A DNA stretch of 43,380 nucleotides from Chloroflexota bacterium (GTDB lineage: Bacteria > Chloroflexota > Dormibacteria > Dormibacterales > Dormibacteraceae). Within the stretch, counting starts at the first letter, position 1; every line of letters begins with the position of its first letter. The stretch covers positions 1 through 43,380 of the forward strand of contig VBHB01000104.1 of assembly GCA_005880315.1 (NCBI GenBank), given 5' to 3'. The position numbers and the translations under genes are program-made. Shown piece after piece: positions 36,549 through 43,380 of the stretch. The notes below the pieces were generated by a model, which saw nothing but the letters and a program-made list of their open reading frames with translations, had not been told where the DNA came from and did no database searches.

Positions 36549-37334
36549 CTACTTGCTCGTGTCGATGCAGGTGTAGTTACCGTCGTCCAGCTTGGCGGCG
36601 CTGTCTTCGCTCGGGCAGCCCTCGGCAGTGTGGGCGAGGGATACCACCTTGCCATCGTGGGCGCCGCTGCAGTCGACCGTGGACCAATCGTTGCCAGAAT
36701 GCTGAGCGCACAAGCCGATGTACGCCTGGTCCGCGGCTGGGAACGGGACCGGAGGCGTGGTCGCGGCGATGATGAGGGAGCTGCCTCCGATCAGAAGCAC
36801 GGCGGCGCTGACGATGAATCCGGCGCGCAGGAACACCGGCCGCCCCGGGTCCAGGAAGCCCGTGCCCGGGTTCCGCATCGGCGGCCCAAGCCGCATCAAA
36901 CGTGCGCGCTCGCCGAGGTTGCCGAAGACCACCCCGAGGTTGATGAAGAAGTGGAGGACGCCCCACCAGCCGGTGAGCAGCGTCGCGCTCATCCTCTGAC
37001 GGAACATCGCCAGGCCGCAATCGCGGCAGTACACGCCGCGAACGGTGCTGGTGACCCCGAAAACGGCGAGCGCCAAGACGCTCCGAAGCGTGACCTGCGT
37101 CGCCGGCGTGGCCCCGCAGACCATGCACGCAGCCGGACCGGAAGCCGGCGCCGCCGAGGCCGGGACCCACCTCGTTCCGTTCCACCACCACTGGCCGTCG
37201 GCCGAGAACTGGCCCGGTGGCTGGATGGGCGCGGGAGCAGGCGCCGCCGAGGCCCGCGTGTACTCCGGCGAGGGGGAGATGTCGGCTCGGCCGGCCGAAG
37301 CCGGAATGTCTGCTCCGCCCTGCGATTTGTTCAC
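36549..37334 (-). CDS. Zinc-ribbon membrane protein with DUF2510-like motif
   Basis: A 261-residue protein. It begins with a Pro/Ala-rich region and a DUF2510-like piece (PPGQFSADGQWWWNGTRWVPAS). A zinc-ribbon-like pair of CxxC motifs (CMVCGATP and CRDCGLAMFRQR) flanks one helix. Further helices lie near 145-165 and 210-230. A small outer domain with four to five cysteines (LCAQHSGNDW, CSGAHDGKVVSLAHTAEGCP) resembles the septum-formation/LppU-type domain. I do not know its job. GTG at 37334 behind GGCGGGAGA is preferred. A TTG at 37424 would overlap glmU control sequence. Confidence 0.75.
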   Translation of the reverse strand: MNKSQGGADIPASAGRADISPSPEYTRASAAPAPAPIQPPGQFSADGQWWWNGTRWVPASAAPASGPAACMVCGATPATQVTLRSVLALAVFGVTSTVRGVYCRDCGLAMFRQRMSATLLTGWWGVLHFFINLGVVFGNLGERARLMRLGPPMRNPGTGFLDPGRPVFLRAGFIVSAAVLLIGGSSLIIAATTPPVPFPAADQAYIGLCAQHSGNDWSTVDCSGAHDGKVVSLAHTAEGCPSEDSAAKLDDGNYTCIDTSK

Positions 37335-37384
37335 TCTCCCGCCTTCGAGGCTGAATGCTATCCAGGGCTGCGAAACATCCTCCG

Positions 37385-37390
37385 TATAAT
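37385..37390 (+). promoter_or_regulatory. Perfect -10 (TATAAT) of glmU
   Basis: TATAAT lies 26 bp before the glmU TTG. No good -35 lies 17 bp upstream, so strength may depend on the -10 alone or on an activator. Confidence 0.6.
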
Positions 37391-37415
37391 TTCGCCAGCC
37401 CGCGAGGGCGAAGAT

Positions 37416-38738
37416 TTGAGCCAATCGCTAACGGCCGTCATCCTGGCCGCCGGTCATGGGACCCGCATGCGGTCGCGGACACCGAAGGTTCTGCATGCGG
37501 TATGCGGCCGCCCCATGCTCGATTGGGTCATCGATGCCGTGCGCGATGCCGGCGCCGACAAGATCAAAGTCGTCATCAATCCGCACCATGCCGAAGTCGC
37601 GGCGCACCTCGCCGAGAAGAAGCTCGAGGCGACCTACCAGCGCGACCCACGCGGCACCGCGCACGCGCTGCAGCAGGTCGACGGGCTCGAGGGCGACGTC
37701 CTCGTGGTCAACGGCGATTCCCCCCTCCTGACGGGCGAAACCGTGCGCAAAGTCGTCGACGCTCACCGCCGCGGCAAGCACCTAGCCACCCTCGCCAGCG
37801 TCCAGGACCCGAGCCGCGACGACGGCCGCATCGTGCGCAGCAAGGATGGCGAGTTCGACAAAATCGTCGAGCGCAAGGACGCCGGCGACGAGCTGAGGAG
37901 GTCCGTCCACGAGTTCAACGTCGGCGTCTACTGCTTCGACGGCGCCCGCCTCCGTGAGGCGCTGGCCAAGATCTCAGACGACAACCAGGCGAAGGAGTAC
38001 TACCTCACCGACGTCTTCCTACACCTGAAGCCTGTGGACATCGTCGAGCTGTCAGACCCCGACGAAGCGATGGGCATCAAGGACCGCATGAGACTGGCCG
38101 CCGCCTCAAGGATCATGCAGCGACGCATCCTCGATCGCCTGATGGAGCGGGGCGTCACCATCGTCGATCCCGACTCGACCTTCATCGAGGCCGGCGTCGC
38201 CATCGGCCAGGACACGACCATCGAACCCTTCTCGGTCATCAAGGGCACCACGGAAATCGGGATCGAGTGCCGCATCGGGCCGCACGTGCATATAGAGGAC
38301 GCGACGATCGGCGACCGGTCCGACTGCGGTCCATTCGTCAAGATCCGGCCGGGAACCGCGATCGCCGAAGACGTTCACGTCGGCAGCTTCGCCGAGCTCG
38401 TGAGGACGAAGGTAGGACGGGGGAGCAAAGTGCCCCACGTCTCCTACCTGGGTGACACCGACCTCGGCGAGGACGCCAACATCGGCGCCGGCACGATCAC
38501 GGCCAACTTCGACGGCCAGCGCAAGAACCGGACCGAGATCGGCGACGGCGCTTTCGTCGGTGTCGACACGATGCTGGTCGCTCCCGTCAAACTGGGCAAG
38601 GGCGCTCGTACGGGGGCCGGCTCCGTGGTCACGAAAGACGTCCCGGATGGCGCGACAGCCGTCGGAGTTCCCGCTAGGGTGATACGTAAGAAATCCCCTC
38701 GACCCGAGGGGGAGAGGGGCGGAGAGCACCAGGATTGA
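37416..38738 (+). CDS. glmU: Bifunctional UDP-GlcNAc pyrophosphorylase / GlcN-1-P acetyltransferase
   Basis: A 440-residue enzyme making UDP-GlcNAc for peptidoglycan. The uridyltransferase domain has LAAGHGTRMRSRTPKVLH, RDPRGTAHALQQ and VVNGDSPLLTG. The acetyltransferase beta-helix shows repeats such as AIGQDTTIEPFSVIKG, GRGSKVPHVSYLGDTDLGED and NIGAGTITANFDG. The start is TTG at 37416 (SQSLTAVILAAG). The last residues, after VIRKK, come from a palindrome at 38695-38711 and are not family sequence. It overlaps prs by TTGA. Confidence 0.96.
   Translation: MSQSLTAVILAAGHGTRMRSRTPKVLHAVCGRPMLDWVIDAVRDAGADKIKVVINPHHAEVAAHLAEKKLEATYQRDPRGTAHALQQVDGLEGDVLVVNGDSPLLTGETVRKVVDAHRRGKHLATLASVQDPSRDDGRIVRSKDGEFDKIVERKDAGDELRRSVHEFNVGVYCFDGARLREALAKISDDNQAKEYYLTDVFLHLKPVDIVELSDPDEAMGIKDRMRLAAASRIMQRRILDRLMERGVTIVDPDSTFIEAGVAIGQDTTIEPFSVIKGTTEIGIECRIGPHVHIEDATIGDRSDCGPFVKIRPGTAIAEDVHVGSFAELVRTKVGRGSKVPHVSYLGDTDLGEDANIGAGTITANFDGQRKNRTEIGDGAFVGVDTMLVAPVKLGKGARTGAGSVVTKDVPDGATAVGVPARVIRKKSPRPEGERGGEHQD
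38695..38711. repeat. Palindrome inside the glmU 3' end
   Basis: CCCCTCG (38695-38701) pairs with CGAGGGG (38705-38711) around ACC. It resembles the arms of the repeat elements at 41867 and 43253. It encodes the non-family C-terminal tail of GlmU. Confidence 0.5.
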
Positions 38739-39730
38739 TCGGTAGGTTGACGACCGCAGTCGAGTTCGCAGGGGAGGAAGCCTCACCGTGGGGCGCGCTC
38801 AAGCTCATCGCGGGCAGCGCGAACCCGGCGCTGGCTCAGCGAATCTCAGAGATCCTCGACGTCCAGCTCACCGACCCTCGCCTGCGCCGCTTCCCAGACG
38901 GTGAGATCAACGTCAAGATCGAGGACTCGATGCGCGGCCACGACGTGTTCGTCATCCAGCCCACGTCCCCGCCGGTGAACGAACACCTGATGGAGCTCTT
39001 CATCATCCTCGACGCGCTGCGCCGCGCCTCGGCCGGTCGGGTCACCGCCGTCATCCCCTACTACGGCTACGCGCGCAAGGAACGCAAGACCCAGCCGCGT
39101 GAGCCCATCTCCGCGAAGCTCGTCGCCAACTTCATCACGCTGGCCGGCGCCGACCGGCTTCTCCTCTTGGACCTCCACGCCGAGGCCATCGAAGGCTTCT
39201 TCGACGTGCCCACGGATCACCTCACGCCGTACCGGATCATCGCCGACCACCTGCACACGCTCAACCTGCAGCGCCTCACGATCGTCGCCCCTGATGCGGG
39301 CGGCGGCCGGCGGGCCGAGGCGGTTGCCAACCAGCTGGGCGCCCCGATCGCGTTCGGTTACAAGCGACGCTCGGGGGACGACGAGGTCGAGGTGATCGCG
39401 GTCTCGGGAGACGTGAAGGATCGCGACTGCGTGGTCGTCGAGGACATCATCACCACCGGCGGCACCATCTCCCAGCTGGCCCAGGCCCTTCACAAGCAAG
39501 GGGCTCGACGGGTGTTCATCGCGGCCACCCACCCGGTACTCACCGGGGACGCGGTGCAGCGGCTGAAGAAAGCAGACATCGAGCAGGTGATCGTCACCGA
39601 CTCGGTGCCCATCTCACCGGACAAGCTCGGTCCTGATTCGCCACTGACGGTCCTTTCGGTAGCGCCTTTGCTCGCCGAGGCGATCATCCGGGTACACGAG
39701 AACCGGAGCGTCAGCGAGCTCTTCAGATAA
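38735..39730 (+). CDS. prs: Ribose-phosphate pyrophosphokinase
   Basis: A 331-residue enzyme making PRPP from ribose 5-phosphate and ATP. Family motifs are KLIAGSANPALAQRISEIL, YYGYARKERKTQPREPISAKLVANF, LLLLDLHAEAIEGFFDVPTDHL and the PRPP loop CVVVEDIITTGGTIS. Usual family sequences begin close to KLIAGS, so the first 20 residues are an extension. TTG at 38735 overlaps the glmU stop as TTGA; TTG at 38747 is also possible. glmU and prs are often neighbours, linking nucleotide and cell-wall precursors. Confidence 0.95.
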   Translation: MIGRLTTAVEFAGEEASPWGALKLIAGSANPALAQRISEILDVQLTDPRLRRFPDGEINVKIEDSMRGHDVFVIQPTSPPVNEHLMELFIILDALRRASAGRVTAVIPYYGYARKERKTQPREPISAKLVANFITLAGADRLLLLDLHAEAIEGFFDVPTDHLTPYRIIADHLHTLNLQRLTIVAPDAGGGRRAEAVANQLGAPIAFGYKRRSGDDEVEVIAVSGDVKDRDCVVVEDIITTGGTISQLAQALHKQGARRVFIAATHPVLTGDAVQRLKKADIEQVIVTDSVPISPDKLGPDSPLTVLSVAPLLAEAIIRVHENRSVSELFR

Positions 39731-39740
39731 TCCCGCCGTC

Positions 39741-41132
39741 ATGAACGCCCAGGAATGGATCGAAGTAATCGTCTTAGCCGTCTGTTTCGTCGCGGCCGCC
39801 CTGGCCGCCGGCACGGAAACGGCGCTCACCTCGGTCGGCCGTCTTCGCGTGCGGTTCCTGGCGGAGCAGGGCAGCAAGGCCGCGGCCATCCTGCAAAAAC
39901 TGCGAGCCGACCCTAACCGCTACCTCTCCACCGTCCTCTTCACCAACACCCTCGCCCTGATCGTCGCCTCGACCTCCACCACGCTGCTCACCGATTCGCT
40001 TTTCACGCACTGGGGGGTGCCTATCGCATGGCGGTTGTGGCTTGCCCTGGTGGTCTCGTTCGTGCTTTCGGTGATCCTGCTGATCGCCGCCGAGGTCACG
40101 CCGAAGACGCTTGCCATCCGTTACGCGGAGCGTGTGGCGCTGGCGACGGCAGGCCCGGTCGACCGGCTGGCAACCTTCCTGGCCCCGATTCTGTGGGCGG
40201 TCACGCTCATCTCGCGCGCGCTCACAGGCGGCCGCGCCGCCCGCGCTCCGTTCCTCACTGAGGAAGAGCTGCTCACGCTCCTGCACGTCTCCGAAGAGGC
40301 GGGCGTGATCGAGGAGCAGGAGCACCAGATGATCCACGGCATCATCGAGATCGGCGACAAGACGGTGCGCGAGATCATGATTCCGCGCACGGACATCGTC
40401 GCCGTCGAGCGCACGGCGACGCTCAAGGACATCGTCAAGGTTTTCAAGGAGTTCCGGCATACAAGGATGCCGGTCTTCGAAGAGGACCTCGACCACATCG
40501 TCGGCTTGCTGCACGCCAAGGACCTGCTGCTCTTCTACACGCTCACAAGCGCGCAGAAATTCGACATCGACAAGATCCTGCGCCCCATCAAATTCACCCC
40601 TGAGCAGAAAAAGGTCGACGAGCTCCTGCTCGAGATGCGCGTCGAGAAGGTGCACATGATGATCGTGGTCGACGAGTACGGCGGCACAGCCGGGCTCGTT
40701 TCGATGGAGGACCTGCTCGAAGAGATCGTCGGGGAGATCCGAGACGAGTACGACAGCGCCGAGGAGGAGCAATTGGTCATCCTCAACGATCGCGAAGCGC
40801 GGGTGGATGCCGGCTTCCCGCTCGAAGAGCTCAACTCACGGCTCGGATTGGCGATCGAGGAGTCGGGCGACTACGACTCGGTCGGGGGTTATGTCCATGC
40901 CATGCTCGGCAAGATCGCCTCGACCGGCGACTCCTTCAAGGGCGGCCGTGCGATGTGGACGGTGGAGAAGGTGAAAGGTCGCCGCATAGAGATCGTGCGT
41001 CTGAAATCGGACGTCCCATGGCCGGAGGAGATCCTCGAACAGGCTGGTCTCAAGCGAAGCGGCCAGTTGGACGGCCAGGCGGAGGCGCACGATACTGGCG
41101 TCTTGGAGGAACCGACTGGCCACATATCGTGA
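39741..41132 (+). CDS. CNNM/CorC-type membrane protein with CBS pair
   Basis: A 463-residue hemolysin-family (CorC/HlyC, CNNM) protein. An N-terminal DUF21 transmembrane domain (about 1-180) is followed by two CBS domains (about 210-330, with MIPRTDIVAVER and MMIVVDEYGGTAGLVSMEDLLEEIVGEI). A CorC_HlyC domain closes it (about 350-440). Relatives affect magnesium and cobalt export. The start is ATG at 39741, 10 bp after the prs stop. It is followed by recO. Confidence 0.95.
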   Translation: MNAQEWIEVIVLAVCFVAAALAAGTETALTSVGRLRVRFLAEQGSKAAAILQKLRADPNRYLSTVLFTNTLALIVASTSTTLLTDSLFTHWGVPIAWRLWLALVVSFVLSVILLIAAEVTPKTLAIRYAERVALATAGPVDRLATFLAPILWAVTLISRALTGGRAARAPFLTEEELLTLLHVSEEAGVIEEQEHQMIHGIIEIGDKTVREIMIPRTDIVAVERTATLKDIVKVFKEFRHTRMPVFEEDLDHIVGLLHAKDLLLFYTLTSAQKFDIDKILRPIKFTPEQKKVDELLLEMRVEKVHMMIVVDEYGGTAGLVSMEDLLEEIVGEIRDEYDSAEEEQLVILNDREARVDAGFPLEELNSRLGLAIEESGDYDSVGGYVHAMLGKIASTGDSFKGGRAMWTVEKVKGRRIEIVRLKSDVPWPEEILEQAGLKRSGQLDGQAEAHDTGVLEEPTGHIS

Positions 41133-41139
41133 CCGGGCG

Positions 41140-41937
41140 GTGGTGCTCCGCAAGCTCGACTACGGCGAGGCGGACCGCATCTTCACGCTGCTGACGCGCA
41201 CCCACGGCAAGGTGGGGGCGATCGCGAAGGGAGTGCGGAGGCCGGAGAGCAAGCTGGGTCCGTCGCTCGAGCTGTACGGGCACGTGGACGTACTGCTGGC
41301 CAAGGGCCGTGGCGAGCTGGATGTGGTGGCCCAGGTGCAGAGAATGCCCGGCGAGCGAATCGCCGGCGACGTTGAGCGAATGTCGCACGCGGCGCTCATC
41401 GCCGAACTTGCCGAGCGGGTTTGCGAGGACCGGCATCCGGTCGACGGGGTGTACGAGCTCACTGTGATGGCGCTGGACGAGCTGGCTCGCGAGACCGACC
41501 CGCGCCGCGCGTCCGCCTACTTCCTCATGGCGGCGCTCGACCTGCTCGGTTACGCGCCGCAGCTGATGGAGTGCGCGTCCTGCGCCAAGCCCCTGCCGGC
41601 GCGGCCGGCGGCGTTCAGCGCCGACGCCGGCGGGTTCATCTGCGACGACTGCGCGCTGCCGGGCATGCCCCAGGTCCCGGTCGCCGCCATCAAGGTCCTT
41701 CGGTTGATGGCGAGCGGCGATATCCAGACCTATCGTCGTTTGAAGCTCGACGGCGAGCTCATCGGCGACATCGAGGGTGTGCTCACCACCCAGCTCGAGC
41801 ACCACCTGGACCGGCGCCTGAAGTCGCTAGCATTTCTGCACCAAATGAGAGCAATGGATGTTCTCGCCTCCCCACGCAGTGGGGAGGTCGGCCCCGCGCG
41901 AAGCGCGCGGCCGGGTGGGGATTTGGCAATAGATTGA
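41140..41937 (+). CDS. recO: DNA repair protein RecO
   Basis: A 265-residue recombination mediator that loads RecA with RecR. The OB domain (LDYGEADRIFTLLTRTHGKVGAIAKGVRRPESKLGPSLELY) is clear, and the zinc finger is CASCAKP with CDDC. The usual family N-terminus YRDRAVVLR can be read in-frame upstream of GTG 41140, but the only codon there that might start is CTG at 41116, so the true start is uncertain. The C-terminal 25 residues come from a two-hairpin repeat rather than the family. It overlaps glyS by TTGA. Confidence 0.9.
   Translation: MVLRKLDYGEADRIFTLLTRTHGKVGAIAKGVRRPESKLGPSLELYGHVDVLLAKGRGELDVVAQVQRMPGERIAGDVERMSHAALIAELAERVCEDRHPVDGVYELTVMALDELARETDPRRASAYFLMAALDLLGYAPQLMECASCAKPLPARPAAFSADAGGFICDDCALPGMPQVPVAAIKVLRLMASGDIQTYRRLKLDGELIGDIEGVLTTQLEHHLDRRLKSLAFLHQMRAMDVLASPRSGEVGPARSARPGGDLAID
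41862..41921. repeat. Two-hairpin palindromic repeat (copy A) inside the recO 3' end
   Basis: First hairpin: CCTCCCCAC (41867-41875) and GTGGGGAGG (41879-41887) around GCA. Second hairpin: CCGCGCG (41894-41900) and CGCGCGG (41904-41910) around AAG. It ends in CGGGTGGGGA. Copies B and C near 43250 share the first hairpin, the GTCGGCC linker and, in B, the GGGTGGGGA end. Confidence 0.75.
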
Positions 41938-43247
41938 CCGTCCAACGCGAACAGCTGATGGAAAAGGTCGTGGCGCTCACCAAGCGCCGCGGCTTCATCT
42001 TCCCATCGAGCGAGATCTACGGCGGAGTGTCGGGTTTCTACGACTACGGGCCGTACGGCGTCGCGATGAAAAGAGCAGTGCGCGACCTGTGGTGGCGCCA
42101 CATGGTCGACCTGCGCGACGACGTGGTGGGCCTGGAGTCGACCCTGATCATGCCGGCGGAGGTGTGGGCCGCGTCCGGCCACCTCACGAACTTTGTCGAC
42201 CCCTTGCGCCAGTGCCTGGGGACGTGCAAGAAGCGATGGCGCGCCGACCACGTGAAGGGCGACAAATGCCCCGAATGCGGCGGACCGCTCGACGAGGCTC
42301 GGATGTTCAACCTCATGTTCAAGACCCACGTGGGCCCGGTCGAGGAGCTGTCCTCGGAGGTGTACCTGAGACCAGAGACCGCGCAGGGCATGTTTGTCGA
42401 CTTCAAGAACGTCATCAACTCGACGCGTGTGCGCGTGCCGTTCGGCGTCGCGCAGCAGGGCAAGGCGTTCCGAAACGAGATCACGCCGGGCAACTTCGTC
42501 TTCCGCGTGCGCGAGTTCGAGCTGATGGAGATGGAGTACTTCGTCAAGCCGGGCCAGGACGACGAATGGTTCGACTACTGGCGCAAGGAGCGCATGCGCT
42601 GGTACGTCGAGGAGCTTGGTTTGAACGCCGAGCGCCTGCGTATGTACGACCACCCGAAGGAATCGCTCTCGCACTACTCGAAGCAGACCACCGACATCGA
42701 GTACGACTTCCCGTTCGGGTGGGGAGAGCTGGAGGGCGTGGCCGACCGCACCGACTACGACCTGCGCGTCCACCAGGAGCACTCGAAGGTCGACCTCACC
42801 TACCTGGACCCCGAAACGAACGAGCGCTACCTGCCCTGGGTGATCGAGCCGGCGGTGAGCGTGGAGCGGATCTTCATCACGCTGCTGCTGGACGCCTACG
42901 ACGAGGACGTGATCAACGATGAGCCGCGCGTGGTGCTGCGCCTGCACCCGAATGTGGCCCCGGTGCAGGTGGCAGTCGTGCCGCTGTCGAAGAAAGAGGA
43001 CCTGATCAAGGTCGCGCGCGAGGTACAGCGCTCACTTCAAGGTGACTTCCGCGTGGAGTATGACCAGACGGGCGGCCATATCGGCCGGCGCTACCGCCGC
43101 CAGGACGAGATCGGCACCCCGTTCTGCATCACGGTCGACTTCGACACGCTGAACGACAAAGCGGTGACGATCCGACAGCGCGACTCGACCAAACAAGAGC
43201 GCGTGGCGATCGGGGAGCTATCCGACCGACTCCGCCAGCTGGTTTGA
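41934..43247 (+). CDS. glyS: Glycyl-tRNA synthetase, alpha2 type
   Basis: A 437-residue class II synthetase of the homodimeric type. The start is RRGFIFPSSEIYGGVSGFYDYGP. Class II motif 2 is FGVAQQGKAFRNEITP and motif 3 is EPAVSVERIF. The C-terminus has the anticodon domain (VAPVQVAVVPLSKKEDL, then GRRYRRQDEIGTPFCITVDF). TTG at 41934 overlaps the recO stop by TTGA; ATG at 41958 is the alternative. CGTCKK and CPECGG mark a zinc-like insertion. Confidence 0.96.
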   Translation: MTVQREQLMEKVVALTKRRGFIFPSSEIYGGVSGFYDYGPYGVAMKRAVRDLWWRHMVDLRDDVVGLESTLIMPAEVWAASGHLTNFVDPLRQCLGTCKKRWRADHVKGDKCPECGGPLDEARMFNLMFKTHVGPVEELSSEVYLRPETAQGMFVDFKNVINSTRVRVPFGVAQQGKAFRNEITPGNFVFRVREFELMEMEYFVKPGQDDEWFDYWRKERMRWYVEELGLNAERLRMYDHPKESLSHYSKQTTDIEYDFPFGWGELEGVADRTDYDLRVHQEHSKVDLTYLDPETNERYLPWVIEPAVSVERIFITLLLDAYDEDVINDEPRVVLRLHPNVAPVQVAVVPLSKKEDLIKVAREVQRSLQGDFRVEYDQTGGHIGRRYRRQDEIGTPFCITVDFDTLNDKAVTIRQRDSTKQERVAIGELSDRLRQLV

Positions 43248-43248
43248 T

Positions 43249-43310
43249 CTCGCCTCCCCGCTCCGCGGGGAGGTCGGCCGGCTCGCGCAGCGAGCCCGCC
43301 GGGTGGGGAG
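43249..43310. repeat. Two-hairpin palindromic repeat (copy B)
   Basis: First hairpin CCTCCCCGC (43253-43261) and GCGGGGAGG (43265-43273) around TCC. Second hairpin GGCTCGC (43280-43286) and GCGAGCC (43290-43296) around GCA. It ends in CGGGTGGGGAG. It lies just after glyS. Confidence 0.75.
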
Positions 43311-43342
43311 ATGGAGTACGCAGGAGGGTGGCTTGCTTAGTT

Positions 43343-43380
43343 GCCTCCCCGCTCCGCGGGGAGGTCGGCCGGCTCGCGCA
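43343..43380. repeat. Two-hairpin palindromic repeat (copy C, cut by the window edge)
   Basis: CCTCCCCGC (43344-43352) and GCGGGGAGG (43356-43364) around TCC, then GTCGGCC as in copy B. The sequence stops inside the second hairpin. It follows copy B after about 32 bp. Confidence 0.7.

Noticed and set aside
43248..43380. CRISPR array at the right edge
   Set aside because: Only two repeats, each an internal two-hairpin palindrome about 60 bp long, without regular unique spacers.

Overview
The window is one strand-mixed, gene-dense stretch of a high-GC bacterial chromosome (GC judged by eye). There is no phage, insertion sequence, CRISPR array or origin that I can recognise. The gene set points to a Terrabacteria lineage, for example Dormibacterota, Chloroflexota or Actinomycetota. 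The evidence is MurT/GatD peptidoglycan amidation, an actinobacterial-type bS22/AURKAIP1 mini-ribosomal protein, an alpha2-type glycyl-tRNA synthetase, many TTG/GTG starts and apparently leaderless genes. I cannot fix the phylum from sequence alone.

Layout. 1-5067 (minus strand): cobalamin-dependent methionine synthase, running off the left edge, and a large membrane protein. 5052-8667: a palindromic operator, a PadR repressor and a MacB-type ABC exporter. 8719-14874: DUF4389 membrane protein, YflT-like protein, large secreted hydrolase, two tiny membrane proteins, lytic transglycosylase lipoprotein and APC permease. 14962-19997: YjbR protein, tRNA-Ala(CGC), sulfite-oxidase-like enzyme, SAM hydroxide adenosyltransferase, phospholipase-D-like lipoprotein, LemA, bS22 and acyl-CoA dehydrogenase. 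19997-25150: a broken YtcJ-type amidohydrolase, HIT protein, EamA exporter and leuS. 25256-29722: lipoprotein, tRNA-Gln(TTG), comEA, comEC and holA. 29730-33909: rpsT, gamma-carbonic-anhydrase-like protein, ispE, murT, gatD and a DUF559 protein. 33972-43247: lon, a zinc-ribbon membrane protein, glmU, prs, corC, recO and glyS. 43248-43380: two copies of a double-hairpin repeat.

The main discovery is a promoter class. A box reading GCCTTAACARGCNGGR lies directly upstream of the -35 position and 36-37 bp upstream of a -10-like hexamer. Four strong copies and one weaker copy stand in front of a phospholipase-D-like lipoprotein, comEA-comEC, a DUF559 nuclease-like gene, lon, and one place with no gene (25156-25200). 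This looks like the binding site of one unknown activator that ties DNA uptake, proteolysis and possibly envelope functions together, mostly on leaderless messages.

Other notable points. A composite palindromic repeat has supplied the C-terminus of RecO, and a related palindrome has probably done so in GlmU. TTGA stop/start junctions recur three times. Several enzymes lack expected metal ligands: the ComEC nuclease domain, the gamma-CA-like protein, the MurT zinc ribbon and the DUF559 protein. The YtcJ amidohydrolase carries a frameshift with a short internal deletion. Two small genes (32 and 54 codons) were found by reading the sequence directly.
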